Assembly: GCF_000021805.1 (NCBI RefSeq)
Contig: NC_011726.1
Location: 806,001-870,000 of the forward strand
DNA from: Rippkaea orientalis PCC 8801
Lineage (GTDB): Bacteria > Cyanobacteriota > Cyanobacteriia > Cyanobacteriales > Microcystaceae
Length of the DNA stretch: 64,000 nucleotides
Reading direction: 5' to 3'
Part shown: piece by piece, positions 15,331 through 26,127 of the stretch
How positions within the stretch are numbered: position 1 is the stretch's first letter
How the letters are laid out: each line of letters opens with the position of its first letter
The notes under the pieces: model-generated
Databases searched by the model: none
The model's input: the letters and a program-made list of their open reading frames with translations, nothing else
What the model was told of the DNA's origin: nothing
Program-made: the position numbers and the translations under genes

Positions 15331-16308
15331 GTGTTCACCACTGTACGCCCTCAATCTACCTTAACCCCCCCAACCGCTAATTTAATTCCTAACGATTTAT
15401 TTACAGCCATCAATGAGCTTAAAAAGGACTTAAACGCCGTTATTTTGGCGCATTATTACCAAGATCCTGATATACAAGATATTGCTGACTTTATTGGTGA
15501 TTCTTTAGCCCTCTCTCAACAAGCTGCCAGTACCAATGCAGAGGTAATTGTCTTCGCGGGGGTTCATTTTATGGCAGAAACGGCCAAGATCTTGAATCCT
15601 GATAAATTAGTATTATTGCCGGATTTGAATGCGGGTTGTTCTTTAGCCGATAGTTGTCCTCCTGAAGCGTTTGCACAATTTAAAGCACAATATCCCGGTT
15701 GTCTCGTCGTTTCTTATATTAATTGTACCGCCGAAATTAAGGCGATGAGCGATATTATTTGCACCAGTTCTAATGCGGTTAAAATTGTTAATCAACTGCC
15801 CAAAGATCGCCCTATTATTTTTGCCCCCGATCGCAATTTAGGGCGATATGTGATGGAACAAACTAGACGAGAGTTAATTCTTTGGCAAGGCAGTTGTATG
15901 GTTCATGAAACCTTTTCTGAAAAGAAAATTGTCCAGTTAAAAATTGAATATCCTGAAGCAGAAATTATTGCTCATCCTGAATGTGAACCCTCGGTATTAC
16001 GTCATGCTAATTATATTGGTTCAACAACGGCTTTATTAAACTATTCTCAGCAAAGTGCCAGTCAAATCTTTATTGTCGCAACCGAACCAGGAATTATTCA
16101 CCAGATGGAAAAAGAAACCCCTCATAAGCGGTTTATTCCTGCCCCCGCTATTAATAATTGTGCGTGTAATGAATGCCCTCATATGCGCTTAAATACCCTA
16201 GAAAAGTTGTATCTAGCCATGAAGTTTAAGCAACCTGAAATTACGATGGATGAAACGATTCGACTCGCTGCATTACGTCCTATTCAACGAATGTTAGAAA
16301 TGTCTTAG
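15331..16308 (+). CDS. nadA: Quinolinate synthase NadA
   Basis: [4Fe-4S] enzyme that condenses iminoaspartate and dihydroxyacetone phosphate to quinolinate in NAD synthesis. The three cluster cysteines can be placed in [11 protein letters not shown] (about residue 104), [11 protein letters not shown] (about 190) and [11 protein letters not shown] (about 275). Substrate-binding signatures [19 protein letters not shown] and HPECEPSV are intact. The start is GTG at 15331, with AGGAGT about 12 bases before; no ATG fits. The gene stands alone. The paired GTTTTTAAAAAC element lies upstream, with no known link. Confidence 0.94.
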   Translation: MFTTVRPQSTLTPPTANLIPNDLFTAINELKKDLNAVILAHYYQDPDIQDIADFIGDSLALSQQAASTNAEVIVFAGVHFMAETAKILNPDKLVLLPDLNAGCSLADSCPPEAFAQFKAQYPGCLVVSYINCTAEIKAMSDIICTSSNAVKIVNQLPKDRPIIFAPDRNLGRYVMEQTRRELILWQGSCMVHETFSEKKIVQLKIEYPEAEIIAHPECEPSVLRHANYIGSTTALLNYSQQSASQIFIVATEPGIIHQMEKETPHKRFIPAPAINNCACNECPHMRLNTLEKLYLAMKFKQPEITMDETIRLAALRPIQRMLEMS

Positions 16309-16357
16309 AAACTGTTTTTTACTAATGCGTGAAAAACAGTTATCCTAATTTAATATC

Positions 16358-16460
16358 TAGCAATTCCCATCCTCGTGAGACACAAAGTAGGGGCGTGGTT
16401 TACACGCCCGTAAACCATCTAAGTGTTAAGTGTACCTCATCGGAATAAGAAATGCTATAA
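16358..16460 (+). repeat. MITE-like element, copy B
   Basis: About 100 bases with imperfect terminal repeats (TAGCAATTCCCATCCTCGTG / reverse of GAATAAGAAATGCTA) and the central GGGGCGTGG...CACGCCC hairpin. Nearly identical to copy C at 30748. Immediately downstream (16461-16490) lies a decayed GGTAGGCAATACGCACC palindrome. Confidence 0.8.
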
Positions 16461-16525
16461 CTTATAAGGTAGGCAATACGCACCCTACACACTATTACTA
16501 AATGAAGAATAATTAATCATAATTT

Positions 16526-17236
16526 ATGAAAGTAATAAAATATTTGAGCATCACTCAACTAATAGTTTACTTACTACTGAATTTTATAATAGCTAATAAT
16601 GATTCAGCATCCGCTCAAAGTCCCGCTTATAACAATCTAACTCTAGATATTCAACAAAAATTAGAGACTGATATTGATAAAACGATAGAATTAACATATC
16701 GTTCCGTAAAGATTACAGATCAACAAAAAGCTATTAAAGTCTTTTTAGAGGTAACTCTTAGAAAATTATCTGGAGGGTTTGGATATAATTATTCTCAAAC
16801 CCCATTAATCAAAGTAATGATTGAGCAAAATAATAATCTTAGAGTGGTTACTAGAAATTTTGGATTAGAAACAAATCATTATAATTTTGATTTATTTCCT
16901 TTAGCTTTTTCTCCTAATAATCGATATTTGCTGATTGCTGGAGGTGCCATGGCAACTGATTATACATTTCACAAAATTGTAGATTTGGGCAACAATGATA
17001 CGACTATCAATATGAATTTATGTCCCATAGAAACTTATGAAGGATTTGTCTCTAATATTGAGATTGTATTTTCTTGTAGTGATTTTGGTATGGGAGAGGA
17101 TTTCATAGCAATTTTAAATCTACAAGATAAAACAGTAACTAAAAAGCGAAAAGGTTCTCTTAAACAGATAAATTTATTACCTCGAAGCTATATATTCACT
17201 GATCAACCAAAAGTCATAAAAATACAAAAATTTTAA
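16526..17236 (+). CDS. Secreted hypothetical protein, AT-rich
   Basis: A 236-residue protein with a signal peptide (hydrophobic residues 7-24, probable cleavage ASAQ-SP near residue 32). The mature part is mostly beta-type, with a segment LFPLAFSPNNRYLLIAGG that recalls a beta-propeller strand, and two cysteines (NLCPIE, FSCSDF) that could form a disulfide. Codon use is AT-rich compared with the neighbouring nadA and chl genes, which may mean recent arrival. No family is recognised and there is no operon partner. Confidence 0.6.
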   Translation: MKVIKYLSITQLIVYLLLNFIIANNDSASAQSPAYNNLTLDIQQKLETDIDKTIELTYRSVKITDQQKAIKVFLEVTLRKLSGGFGYNYSQTPLIKVMIEQNNNLRVVTRNFGLETNHYNFDLFPLAFSPNNRYLLIAGGAMATDYTFHKIVDLGNNDTTINMNLCPIETYEGFVSNIEIVFSCSDFGMGEDFIAILNLQDKTVTKKRKGSLKQINLLPRSYIFTDQPKVIKIQKF

Positions 17237-17378
17237 GTTCAATAATAATTTATTTAATTTAAATTGTAAGCATCTGAACGCACCTTACAATAATGCCTTA
17301 TTTTAGCTAAAAACTGTTGACTTGAACTCAGAGAAAGCGATCACGCTTTAACCTATCCTTCCCTCAAACCCTATAAAA

Positions 17379-17410
17379 GTTTTTAAAAACTAATGTAAGT
17401 TTTTAAAATC
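17379..17410. repeat. Paired GTTTTTAAAAAC element, copy 2
   Basis: GTTTTTAAAAAC at 17379 and GTTTTTAAAATC at 17399, again with a 20-base period, and a further GTTTTTGG at 17413. It lies between the secreted protein gene and the 3' end of chlN. Confidence 0.75.
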
Positions 17411-17486
17411 AGTTTTTGGATCAATATAGAAACGAATCTCCATAGATTGGCCGCCTATTTAATATTATAGCCAAAGATTGATGAAA

Positions 17487-17503
17487 GGTGGGCATTGCCC
17501 ACC
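17487..17503. repeat. Dispersed palindrome GGTGGGCATTGCCCACC, copy 3
   Basis: Perfect 8-1-8 inverted repeat seven bases past the chlN stop codon (chlN reads leftward), where it could act as a terminator-like hairpin. Confidence 0.85.
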
Positions 17504-17510
17504 CTACAGG

Positions 17511-19290
<1,780 letters not shown>

Positions 19291-19451
19291 GATCAATATC
19301 CCCATTAGTAAAAGTAACCGTCTCTAATATTCTCTCACTAAAAAGGACTCAAATCACCTCATTAACCTCTCCCTTGTTCTCTCTCCGTCTCTCCGACTCT
19401 GCGTCAAATAAAATCAAAATATTGGGTTAACAATAGTAACCCAATTTAAGA

Positions 19452-20321
19452 TTAAACCATCATGAGATCTAACTCTTCCTCTTGAGATTTAACCGGGGTT
19501 TGAGGATTAAGATAGAAATCAGACAATAAAGTAAATAATTCCCGATCCGGTGCATCATTCGGAACCACACCTTCCGGCATAGCTAACAATTGATCCGCAA
19601 TGTTCAAATAATAATTACAAACATAGTCAAGAGACGGATCACTTTCTGTCATTTCAAACAGCGTTTTACCCTTAACCCGAGACACCCGAATATCTTCAAT
19701 TAACGGCAGAATTTCTAACACAGGCATCGGCACAGCTTCGATATATTTATCAATTAAATCACGCTTAGAAGTCCTGTTACCAATTAACCCCGCCAACCGC
19801 AACGGATGGGTTCTTGCCTTTTCCCGTACTGATGCAGCAATACGGTTAGCCGCAAACAGCGCATCAAAGCCATTATCCGTCACAATTAAACAATAATCGG
19901 CATAATTCAACGGTGCAGCAAAGCCACCACAAACCACGTCACCCAACACATCAAAGAGGATGACATCGTACTCATCAAAAGCGTTCAATTCCTTGAGTAA
20001 TTTAACCGTTTCTCCGACGACATAGCCACCACACCCCGCACCCGCAGGAGGTCCTCCCGCTTCCACGCAGTCAACCCCGGCATAGCCTTTATAGATAACG
20101 TCTTCCGGCCAAATATCTTCGTAATGGAAGTCTTTTTCTTGCAGGGTATCAATAATAGTGGGAATAAGGAAACCTGTTAGGGTAAATGTACTGTCATGCT
20201 TGGGATCGCAGCCAATTTGTAGGACTTTTTTGCCTCTTTTTGCCAATGCTGTCGAAATATTGCAGCTAGTGGTGGATTTACCGATACCGCCTTTTCCGTA
20301 AACTGCCAGTGTTAAAGTCAA
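19452..20321 (-). CDS. chlL: Light-independent protochlorophyllide reductase ATP-binding protein
   Basis: ChlL is the NifH-like homodimer that passes electrons to ChlNB with ATP hydrolysis. The P-loop is [12 protein letters not shown] (residue 8 onward), switch I lies around GCDPKHDST, and the bridging [4Fe-4S] cysteines sit in [10 protein letters not shown] and [11 protein letters not shown]. The 289-residue length is typical. It leads the chlL-DUF5331-chlN set on this strand, with 161 bases before DUF5331, so a second promoter or processing site is possible there. The complex is oxygen-sensitive. Confidence 0.97.
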
Positions 20322-20791
20322 GGTTCTTTATCTCCTAACGGACTTATCAAAGTGTATTTGCCTATTGCTGCTTAAGGATTCAGAAGTCTTAGCAGCAGGA
20401 ATATTTCATGAATCTCATTGATCGAATTATGGGGTAAGTCTCCCAGAAAGAAAAGCCCATTGAAAAATGATTTAGGCAGTAAAATAGACTATGAACTTGC
20501 ATATAATTATTTTTAAAGATAAAAAGCCTTAGAATTCATTAAAAACTTTAAAATTTACTAAATTTTAATTTTATTATTATATTTTTTATAAATAAGAACA
20601 AAAAACAAAAATAGGGTCAAAGACAGATTTTAGATAGTTCTAGGTTGAGTTAGTGGGATCTTATCTCTTCGTCTTAGCTGCTGTTGTTAGCCTTTCTCAG
20701 CTTTCCTAGGGTATTGATAAAGAATAGTTACAGTTTTTTGGAGGAATAGCGATCGCGGTTCAACCTGTTTCCATTGTCAAACCTCGTATCG

Positions 20792-20823
20792 GTTTTTAAA
20801 AACCAAGTCAAGTTTTTAAAAAC
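20792..20823. repeat. Paired GTTTTTAAAAAC element, copy 3
   Basis: Two perfect GTTTTTAAAAAC palindromes start at 20792 and 20812, exactly 20 bases apart. A degenerate GTTTTAG follows at 20833, about one more period on. Confidence 0.8.
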
Positions 20824-20868
20824 TTATTGACTGTTTTAGAAATATCCATCATGAGATCATTAAGTTCT

Positions 20869-20893
20869 GTAGGAGCTTAATATCATTAAGCCC
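20869..20893. repeat. GTAGGAGCTTAA palindrome, copy 3
   Basis: Imperfect inverted repeat (GGAGCTTAAT / ATTAAGCCC) of the same family as 12867 and 13877. Confidence 0.55.
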
Positions 20894-20923
20894 AGAGATT
20901 AATCGTTATAATCCAAGGCTGAC

Positions 20924-20944
20924 GGACATAATACTATTATGTCC
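20924..20944. repeat. Palindrome GGACATAATACTATTATGTCC
   Basis: Perfect 10-1-10 inverted repeat. The stop codon of the truncated AbrB-type gene (20937-20939, minus) lies inside it, so it may have cut that gene short by insertion. Confidence 0.75.
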
Positions 20945-21056
20945 CTACGAAAATGACATCATCGCCTATATTGAAGGATAAAGCGGGACGATATTCTGGG
21001 GGAATGACAATGCGTCCCCCGTCCGTGATCTTGGTTGTTGTTCCTTTTTCTGTCAT
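20937..21056 (-). pseudogene. Truncated AbrB/MazE-type antitoxin
   Basis: A 39-codon ORF starts with ATG at 21056 and reads TTTKITDGGRIVIPPEYRPA, then LSFNIGDDVIFVGT and stop. This is the swapped-hairpin AbrB/SpoVT DNA-binding domain found in MazE and VapB antitoxins, which normally have 75-90 residues with a C-terminal toxin-binding tail. The tail is absent and the stop lies within a palindrome. No toxin gene is adjacent. It may still be translated as a bare DNA-binding domain, but it looks like a relic. Confidence 0.65.
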
Positions 21057-21105
21057 AAACATACTTTATGTCATAATCAATATATTTTGTCATCTGTCAT
21101 TATCT

Positions 21106-21303
21106 ATGAGTAAATCTACTCGTTTTCTCCTGTCATCCTTTGCTATCCCCTTCATTATTTCCCTAGTCATCACCCTTACCGTCTATATCCTAAGAGGAAT
21201 GAGAATTTTAGGATTTCTTCCAGGGGGTGTCGTGCTAATTTTGATAGCCGTGTCGATTATCTTGGGTATTCTTTATACTAGGCAAGCAACCCGACGTTTT
21301 TAG
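21106..21303 (+). CDS. Small two-helix membrane protein
   Basis: A 65-residue protein (MSKSTRFLLSSFAIPFIISL...) with two predicted membrane helices joined by a short RGMRILGFLPGG turn, and a basic end (RQATRRF). The frame is open further upstream to 20953, but that part is antisense to the AbrB-type relic, so I start at 21106. No Shine-Dalgarno sequence is evident. The family is not recognised. Confidence 0.55.
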   Translation: MSKSTRFLLSSFAIPFIISLVITLTVYILRGMRILGFLPGGVVLILIAVSIILGILYTRQATRRF

Positions 21304-21426
21304 GCGAAGATGAGACAAAATACTGTTACTATAAAGTTCTGAAAGATTTAGATATTAAGATTGGTACAGCTTGAGTTCATAATGACATAAGTTTTACCAT
21401 GCACTTCGATATGATCACCAGAAATT

Positions 21427-22353
21427 ATGACTGGAAAAGTATTTAATGGTAGTCCGGCTGCCTTTCTCGTCCTTATCCTTCCCTTAGCGGCAGGAGTTAT
21501 TCTTCTCTATGAAGCCTGGCTATGGCTGCTAGGATTGATAGGTCTGACTATTTTGTGGAAAGTTTGGGACAAATACCAATGGCAACAATTGTGTTTTCAG
21601 ATTAACCCCACGTTTAACGACTTACTGCAAGAGAACCAGGGATGTCTCACCCCAATGGATTTGTCCTTAAAAACCAATCTAACGGCAAAAAGTGCAAAAC
21701 GGTTTCTCCAAAGGAAAGCTGACGAATACGGGGCATATTGCAAAGATTTGCCGGAACAGGGACCCGTTTATTACTTCATTACAGCTAGTACCCTTGGCAG
21801 CATTTTCGACGATAGCGAACCTTTAGAGATGGCGGTTGAGGAAGAAGAAGACATTGAGTCCCCAGAACTCAACCTTGAGGAAGAAGAGATTGAACCTTCA
21901 GAACCCTCTGTTAAGGAAGAAGAAGACATTGAACCGTCCCCGAGTAGTCCTCCTCAAAGCATCCTCAAAATCCTAGAAACCCCCCCAGAGCAACCCTCCC
22001 AAACAACGGTGACTGCTTTCGCACAACTGGCTGAACTCAAAGAAGAGCGACAACAATTAGGAGAAACTCAAACAGAACCCTTGTTCTCCGTAGAATCCGA
22101 ACCTCTTGCGCCTCCTGCTTCCTCTTCAGCTTCAGAAACACTCCCTTCTTCAGAGGAAATACCGAAAACCCAAGGGAAATTATCCCTAATTCAAGTAGAT
22201 TTAGCCAAGCGTCTAGATACCACACCGAGTACCATTGGAAGACGGAAGACTGATCCTAACTTTTCTGAATGGACTCAAAGCAAAGATCCTGAAGGGATTG
22301 CCTGGAAATATCTCCGTAAATCTAGGGTATTTGTTCCAGTGGATACCGACTAA
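21427..22353 (+). CDS. Membrane-anchored protein with acidic linker and HTH-like end
   Basis: A 308-residue protein in four parts: two membrane helices (about residues 10-45); a winged-helix-like stretch (GCLTPMDLSLKTNLTAKSAKRFLQRKADEYGA, about 76-106); a long acidic, Pro- and Ser-rich linker with EEEEDIE-type repeats (about 135-250); and a C-terminal segment (SLIQVDLAKRLDTTPSTIGRRKTD) that resembles a helix-turn-helix. This layout suggests a membrane protein with DNA- or protein-binding modules. I do not recognise a characterised homologue. It precedes the phosphatase gene by 158 bases on the same strand. Confidence 0.6.
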   Translation: MTGKVFNGSPAAFLVLILPLAAGVILLYEAWLWLLGLIGLTILWKVWDKYQWQQLCFQINPTFNDLLQENQGCLTPMDLSLKTNLTAKSAKRFLQRKADEYGAYCKDLPEQGPVYYFITASTLGSIFDDSEPLEMAVEEEEDIESPELNLEEEEIEPSEPSVKEEEDIEPSPSSPPQSILKILETPPEQPSQTTVTAFAQLAELKEERQQLGETQTEPLFSVESEPLAPPASSSASETLPSSEEIPKTQGKLSLIQVDLAKRLDTTPSTIGRRKTDPNFSEWTQSKDPEGIAWKYLRKSRVFVPVDTD

Positions 22354-22511
22354 AAAGTGTCTTAACGATACTAAAATTCTTAGGGATAGGAACTCACTGA
22401 ACCGATGTAAAGTTCCCTGTGAGACATCTGTCCCTAAAACTTTTATCAAAATAACGTTTTTGAATCTTTGTCTTTTATCAATTTTTTTAGCGATGCTAGC
22501 CCCTCTGCTTT

Positions 22512-24965
22512 ATGAATCATTGGAGAATATTACTGACTAAAAAATGGGCTAATCTTTCCCTAAGGGCTAAAATAATTTTAGCTTTTTTTTCATTAATGAT
22601 TGTCTCTACGACAACCGTTACCGTCTTTAGTTACCGAGTGCTTAGGATTGAACTGACGGCTCAAGTGGGTAAAGATTTACAAAAACAGGCTACTAAACTG
22701 GCTCAACAAGTTAGTAATTTACTGATTAACCAAGTTGATCAAGTAACTTTAATAAGCTTATCTAATGTCTTTCAAAACGAATTAAATTTGATTAATAGTC
22801 GCTATCCTAAAAATCAAAATACTATTCAACAAGAAATCCAAAAAAATAGTCAAATTTGGCATCAATCTAAAAAATCAAATCGTTTATTAGGAAACTATCT
22901 AAATAATCCAATTTCTAGAGAATTAAGAGAATATCAAAAGCACTTCCCAAATAATTACCAAATTTTTGTCACCGACAAATATGGTGCGATCGCTGGAACG
23001 ACTAACCTAAATTTAGAGTACAATCAAGGAGAGAAACAATGGTGGCAGCAAACTTGGAATAATGGCAGAGGAGCAGTTTATATTGAAGAACCACAATACA
23101 ATCAAGAGAATTTATTATTATTAGTTAATATTGCTGTTCCTATCTACAAGCGCAGTAATAGTCAAGCTAGTGAAGTCATTGGGATTATTCATACCAGTTA
23201 TAAAATAAGCCATGCTTTATTACCGTTATTACAAAATATCAATTCAGGAAAAACAGGTCATGCTTATTTATTTGTTTCTCCCAAAAAATATTTCTCGGAT
23301 TATAAATTCGTTAATGAGACGAATCAAGAATTAACTAAGTTTATTAGTTCATTAGCCAGTTACAAGGAGATTAAATATCAAGGGGAAAAACGATTTTTTA
23401 GTAAAGCCTCTGTTCAACCCAAAAATCAGGAATTTTCTCTTTTAAATAACTTACCTTGGCTAATTATTATTTATCAAGATAGTAGTGAAATTCTGCATCC
23501 CCTGATCATTGCCCGACAAACGATCATGATGGCAGCTTTAGGAACATTACTGGTCGCGGGGATCTTAGCCTCATTTATTGAACGATTAATTAGTACTCCT
23601 ATTCGAGTTTTAACAAAGATAACTCAACGGATTGCTTCAGGGGATTTGGACTATGAAATTGACTTAGAACAAAAGGATGAAATTGGGTTACTTGCAGCCA
23701 ATTTTAATATCATGGTTGAATCCCTAAAAAGTTACTTTTCTAAGTTAAGAACATCCCTAAAAGAATTATCAGATATGAAATTCGCCTTGGATCAATCGGT
23801 ATTAGTCACCGTGATGGAACCCAATGGAAGAATCACCTATGTGAACGATAAATTTTGTGAAATTTCCCAATATTCTCGTCAAGAACTCATTGGTAATAAC
23901 TATCGTTTTTTGAAATCTCGCTATCATACCCCTGAATTTTATCAATCTATTTGGGACACCCTTAATCAAGGGAACATTTGGCGAGGAGAAATCAAGAATC
24001 AAACCAAAGATGGCTCCTATTATTGGGTAGATAGTACCATGGTTCCCTTTTTGGATGAAAATAATAAACCCTTTCAATACCTAGCCATTCGTTATGATAT
24101 TACCGCGCGTAAAGACTTTGAGGAAGCCTTATCACAAAAAGTTAAAGAACGCACTGATCAACTCGCTCAAGCTAATCAAGAAATTATCCAACTCAATCAC
24201 CAACTCCAAGGCGAAAACCTGCGTATGAGTGCTCAATTAAATGTTGCCAGACAACTGCAACAGATGGTGTTACCGAAACCCGAAGAATTAGCTGCTATTA
24301 AAGGATTAGAATTAGCCGGGTTTATGGAACCGGCCGATGAAGTCGGGGGAGATTACTACGATGTCCTGGCAACGGATGACGTAGTTACTATTAGTATCGG
24401 AGATGTTACGGGACATGGACTAGAAAGTGGTATCTTAATGATTATGACCCAAACTGTGGTTCGGACTCTTAAGGAGATTCGAGAACATGATCCCGTAAAA
24501 TTTTTGGATACCCTTAACCGTACTCTCTACCGCAATATCGAACGAATGAACTCGGACAGACACCTAACCCTTGCGGTGCTAAACTACTCTCACAGGAGAG
24601 TCAGTCTAAGCGGTCAACACGAAGAGGTCATTTTTGTCCGTGCTGGTGGAGAATTGCAACGAATTGATACAATGAATCTGGGTTTTCCTATTGGATTAGA
24701 TCAAAATATCACAGACTTTATTGATCAGATTTCCCTAGAATTACAGACTGGGGATGGATTAGTTTTATACACTGATGGAATTACTGAGGCGAAAGACATT
24801 AACAAAAATCATTATGGAATTGAACGACTCTGTCAAGTCATTCAGCAAAACTGGGAAAAATCGGCTCAACAAATTCAGGAGCTAGTGATTCAAGATTTAC
24901 ACGAACATATCGGACAACAAAAAATCTTTGATGATATAACTTTATTTGTTTTAAAACAAAAATGA
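22512..24965 (+). CDS. Membrane-bound PP2C phosphatase, RsbU/IcfG type
   Basis: An 817-residue sensor phosphatase. Order: membrane helix (about 20-42), extracytoplasmic CACHE-like sensor (about 45-325), second helix (about 333-353), HAMP (about 355-410), PAS with PAC (about 415-540, NGRITYVNDKFCEISQYSRQELIG), coiled coil, and a SpoIIE-type PP2C domain (about 595-815) with metal motifs DEVGGDYYDV, GDVTGHGLESG and FDDITLFVL. It would dephosphorylate a STAS antagonist, which is encoded two genes downstream. The cassette (phosphatase, kinase, STAS protein) resembles the Synechocystis icfG locus, linked to carbon and glucose regulation. Signal unknown. Confidence 0.85.
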   Translation: MNHWRILLTKKWANLSLRAKIILAFFSLMIVSTTTVTVFSYRVLRIELTAQVGKDLQKQATKLAQQVSNLLINQVDQVTLISLSNVFQNELNLINSRYPKNQNTIQQEIQKNSQIWHQSKKSNRLLGNYLNNPISRELREYQKHFPNNYQIFVTDKYGAIAGTTNLNLEYNQGEKQWWQQTWNNGRGAVYIEEPQYNQENLLLLVNIAVPIYKRSNSQASEVIGIIHTSYKISHALLPLLQNINSGKTGHAYLFVSPKKYFSDYKFVNETNQELTKFISSLASYKEIKYQGEKRFFSKASVQPKNQEFSLLNNLPWLIIIYQDSSEILHPLIIARQTIMMAALGTLLVAGILASFIERLISTPIRVLTKITQRIASGDLDYEIDLEQKDEIGLLAANFNIMVESLKSYFSKLRTSLKELSDMKFALDQSVLVTVMEPNGRITYVNDKFCEISQYSRQELIGNNYRFLKSRYHTPEFYQSIWDTLNQGNIWRGEIKNQTKDGSYYWVDSTMVPFLDENNKPFQYLAIRYDITARKDFEEALSQKVKERTDQLAQANQEIIQLNHQLQGENLRMSAQLNVARQLQQMVLPKPEELAAIKGLELAGFMEPADEVGGDYYDVLATDDVVTISIGDVTGHGLESGILMIMTQTVVRTLKEIREHDPVKFLDTLNRTLYRNIERMNSDRHLTLAVLNYSHRRVSLSGQHEEVIFVRAGGELQRIDTMNLGFPIGLDQNITDFIDQISLELQTGDGLVLYTDGITEAKDINKNHYGIERLCQVIQQNWEKSAQQIQELVIQDLHEHIGQQKIFDDITLFVLKQK

Positions 24966-25048
24966 ACTAAAATGAAGTCTATCAGTCATGTAGTCAATAC
25001 AATTTTAGAGAGGCATGGGAACATTCTACAACTTTAGGTTAACTCAAT

Positions 25049-25642
25049 ATGACTAAAACATTTGGAAGTTATATTTTAAATTTTCCTCATACCAATAATT
25101 CGTTAGAACTTATCTTTAATCCGACTTCTAGTTCTATTAAAAAAATTTGGCGAAATAATCGATTATCGGCTCATTTTATAGCGGATTATTTTTCTAATTT
25201 CTTACCTATTGATGAGAATAATCCCGCCTATAAACAAAGAGTTAAAAATAGTAAAGGAGCCGTTAGCTATGTCGCTAATGAACTCTTAGAAAATACCATG
25301 AAATTCAGCGATCCCAATAGCGATCATGATATTAAAATTGGAGTACATTTTCTGAACAATTCAGAATTTACGGTGACCGTTTTTGCAACTAATGCCATGG
25401 CCGCTCAAGATATCGATAAATTCCAGTACTTTATCCAAGAATTACTATCTTGTGAACCCGATGAGTTTTATGTTCGTCAGATTGAAAAAAGCCTCTCAGA
25501 AGAGGAGGAGGAGGAATCATCTGGGTTAGGGTTAGTAACGATGATGATGGATTATTCTGCTAAACTCGGCTGGAAATTTGAAACTTGCCCCAAAGATCCT
25601 AAAATAGTTTTAGTTACAACTATGGTGCAGATTGTACTATAA
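25049..25642 (+). CDS. Anti-sigma-factor-type Ser/Thr kinase (HATPase, slr1861-like)
   Basis: A 197-residue protein with a GHKL ATPase fold: an N-box in SYVANELLENTMKFS (about residues 72-86) and a G-box region SSGLGLVTMMMDY (about 155-167). A Glu-rich run (SEEEEEESS) precedes the G-box. It matches the RsbW/SpoIIAB role of phosphorylating a STAS protein and resembles the kinase of the Synechocystis icfG cluster. It sits 83 bases after the phosphatase and 59 bases before the STAS gene on the same strand, completing a partner switch. Confidence 0.75.
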   Translation: MTKTFGSYILNFPHTNNSLELIFNPTSSSIKKIWRNNRLSAHFIADYFSNFLPIDENNPAYKQRVKNSKGAVSYVANELLENTMKFSDPNSDHDIKIGVHFLNNSEFTVTVFATNAMAAQDIDKFQYFIQELLSCEPDEFYVRQIEKSLSEEEEEESSGLGLVTMMMDYSAKLGWKFETCPKDPKIVLVTTMVQIVL

Positions 25643-25701
25643 TAAGCAGTTGTTTGTCCGTTTGTCCAAGATAATTTCACACAAAGTCAAGTGTAAAAAC
25701 A

Positions 25702-26055
25702 ATGAGTGTTCAAGAAATCGCCGGGGATGACTATACCATTAAATACGATCCTGAAGCAGTGATTGTTAACTTCTATGGAGAACTCGCCTTAGGAGGTCCA
25801 AAAGATTATCAACCGATTACGGATTTTCTCAATGAAATTGCTGATTCTGAACCCCAAAAAATCACCCTTGACGTTAGAGAACTCAATTTTCTCAATAGTT
25901 CAGGCATTAGTATGTTATCTAAATTTGTCATTAGTTTTCGCCGCAAGGAAAACATCAATTTAACGGTTTTAGGCTCCAATGAGGTTCCCTGGCAAGGCAA
26001 ATCTTTAAGCAATTTAAAGAAACTTCTCCCAAGTCTTGAATTAATTACTGATTAG
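25702..26055 (+). CDS. STAS-domain anti-sigma factor antagonist
   Basis: A 117-residue single STAS domain (SpoIIAA/RsbV type). The phosphorylatable Ser lies in LNFLNSSGISMLSKF (about residue 73), preceded by KITLDVREL. It is the likely common substrate of the upstream kinase and phosphatase, so its phosphorylation state would report the signal seen by the CACHE/PAS sensor. The downstream partner (a sigma factor, anti-sigma factor or another target) is not in this window. Confidence 0.85.
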   Translation: MSVQEIAGDDYTIKYDPEAVIVNFYGELALGGPKDYQPITDFLNEIADSEPQKITLDVRELNFLNSSGISMLSKFVISFRRKENINLTVLGSNEVPWQGKSLSNLKKLLPSLELITD

Positions 26056-26127
26056 TGACACGATAGAAAATTTCTAGAATTAGGTTATTGTAAGAAAATT
26101 AATCGAAAATCCTTAATAGGTTTGGGC

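Larger units (their letters stand above)
20322..20936. other. Long AT-rich intergenic region upstream of chlL
   Basis: This 615-base gap must hold the chlL promoter. I see an AT-rich tract (about 20480-20610), a HIP1-like site near 20749, a paired GTTTTTAAAAAC element (20792) and two palindromes (20869, 20924). No ORF or RNA gene can be supported. Confidence 0.5.

Noticed and set aside
20953-21105. N-terminal half of a longer rightward ORF (from 20953)
   Set aside because: It is antisense to the AbrB-type relic, which has the better protein signature; the membrane protein is set to start at 21106.
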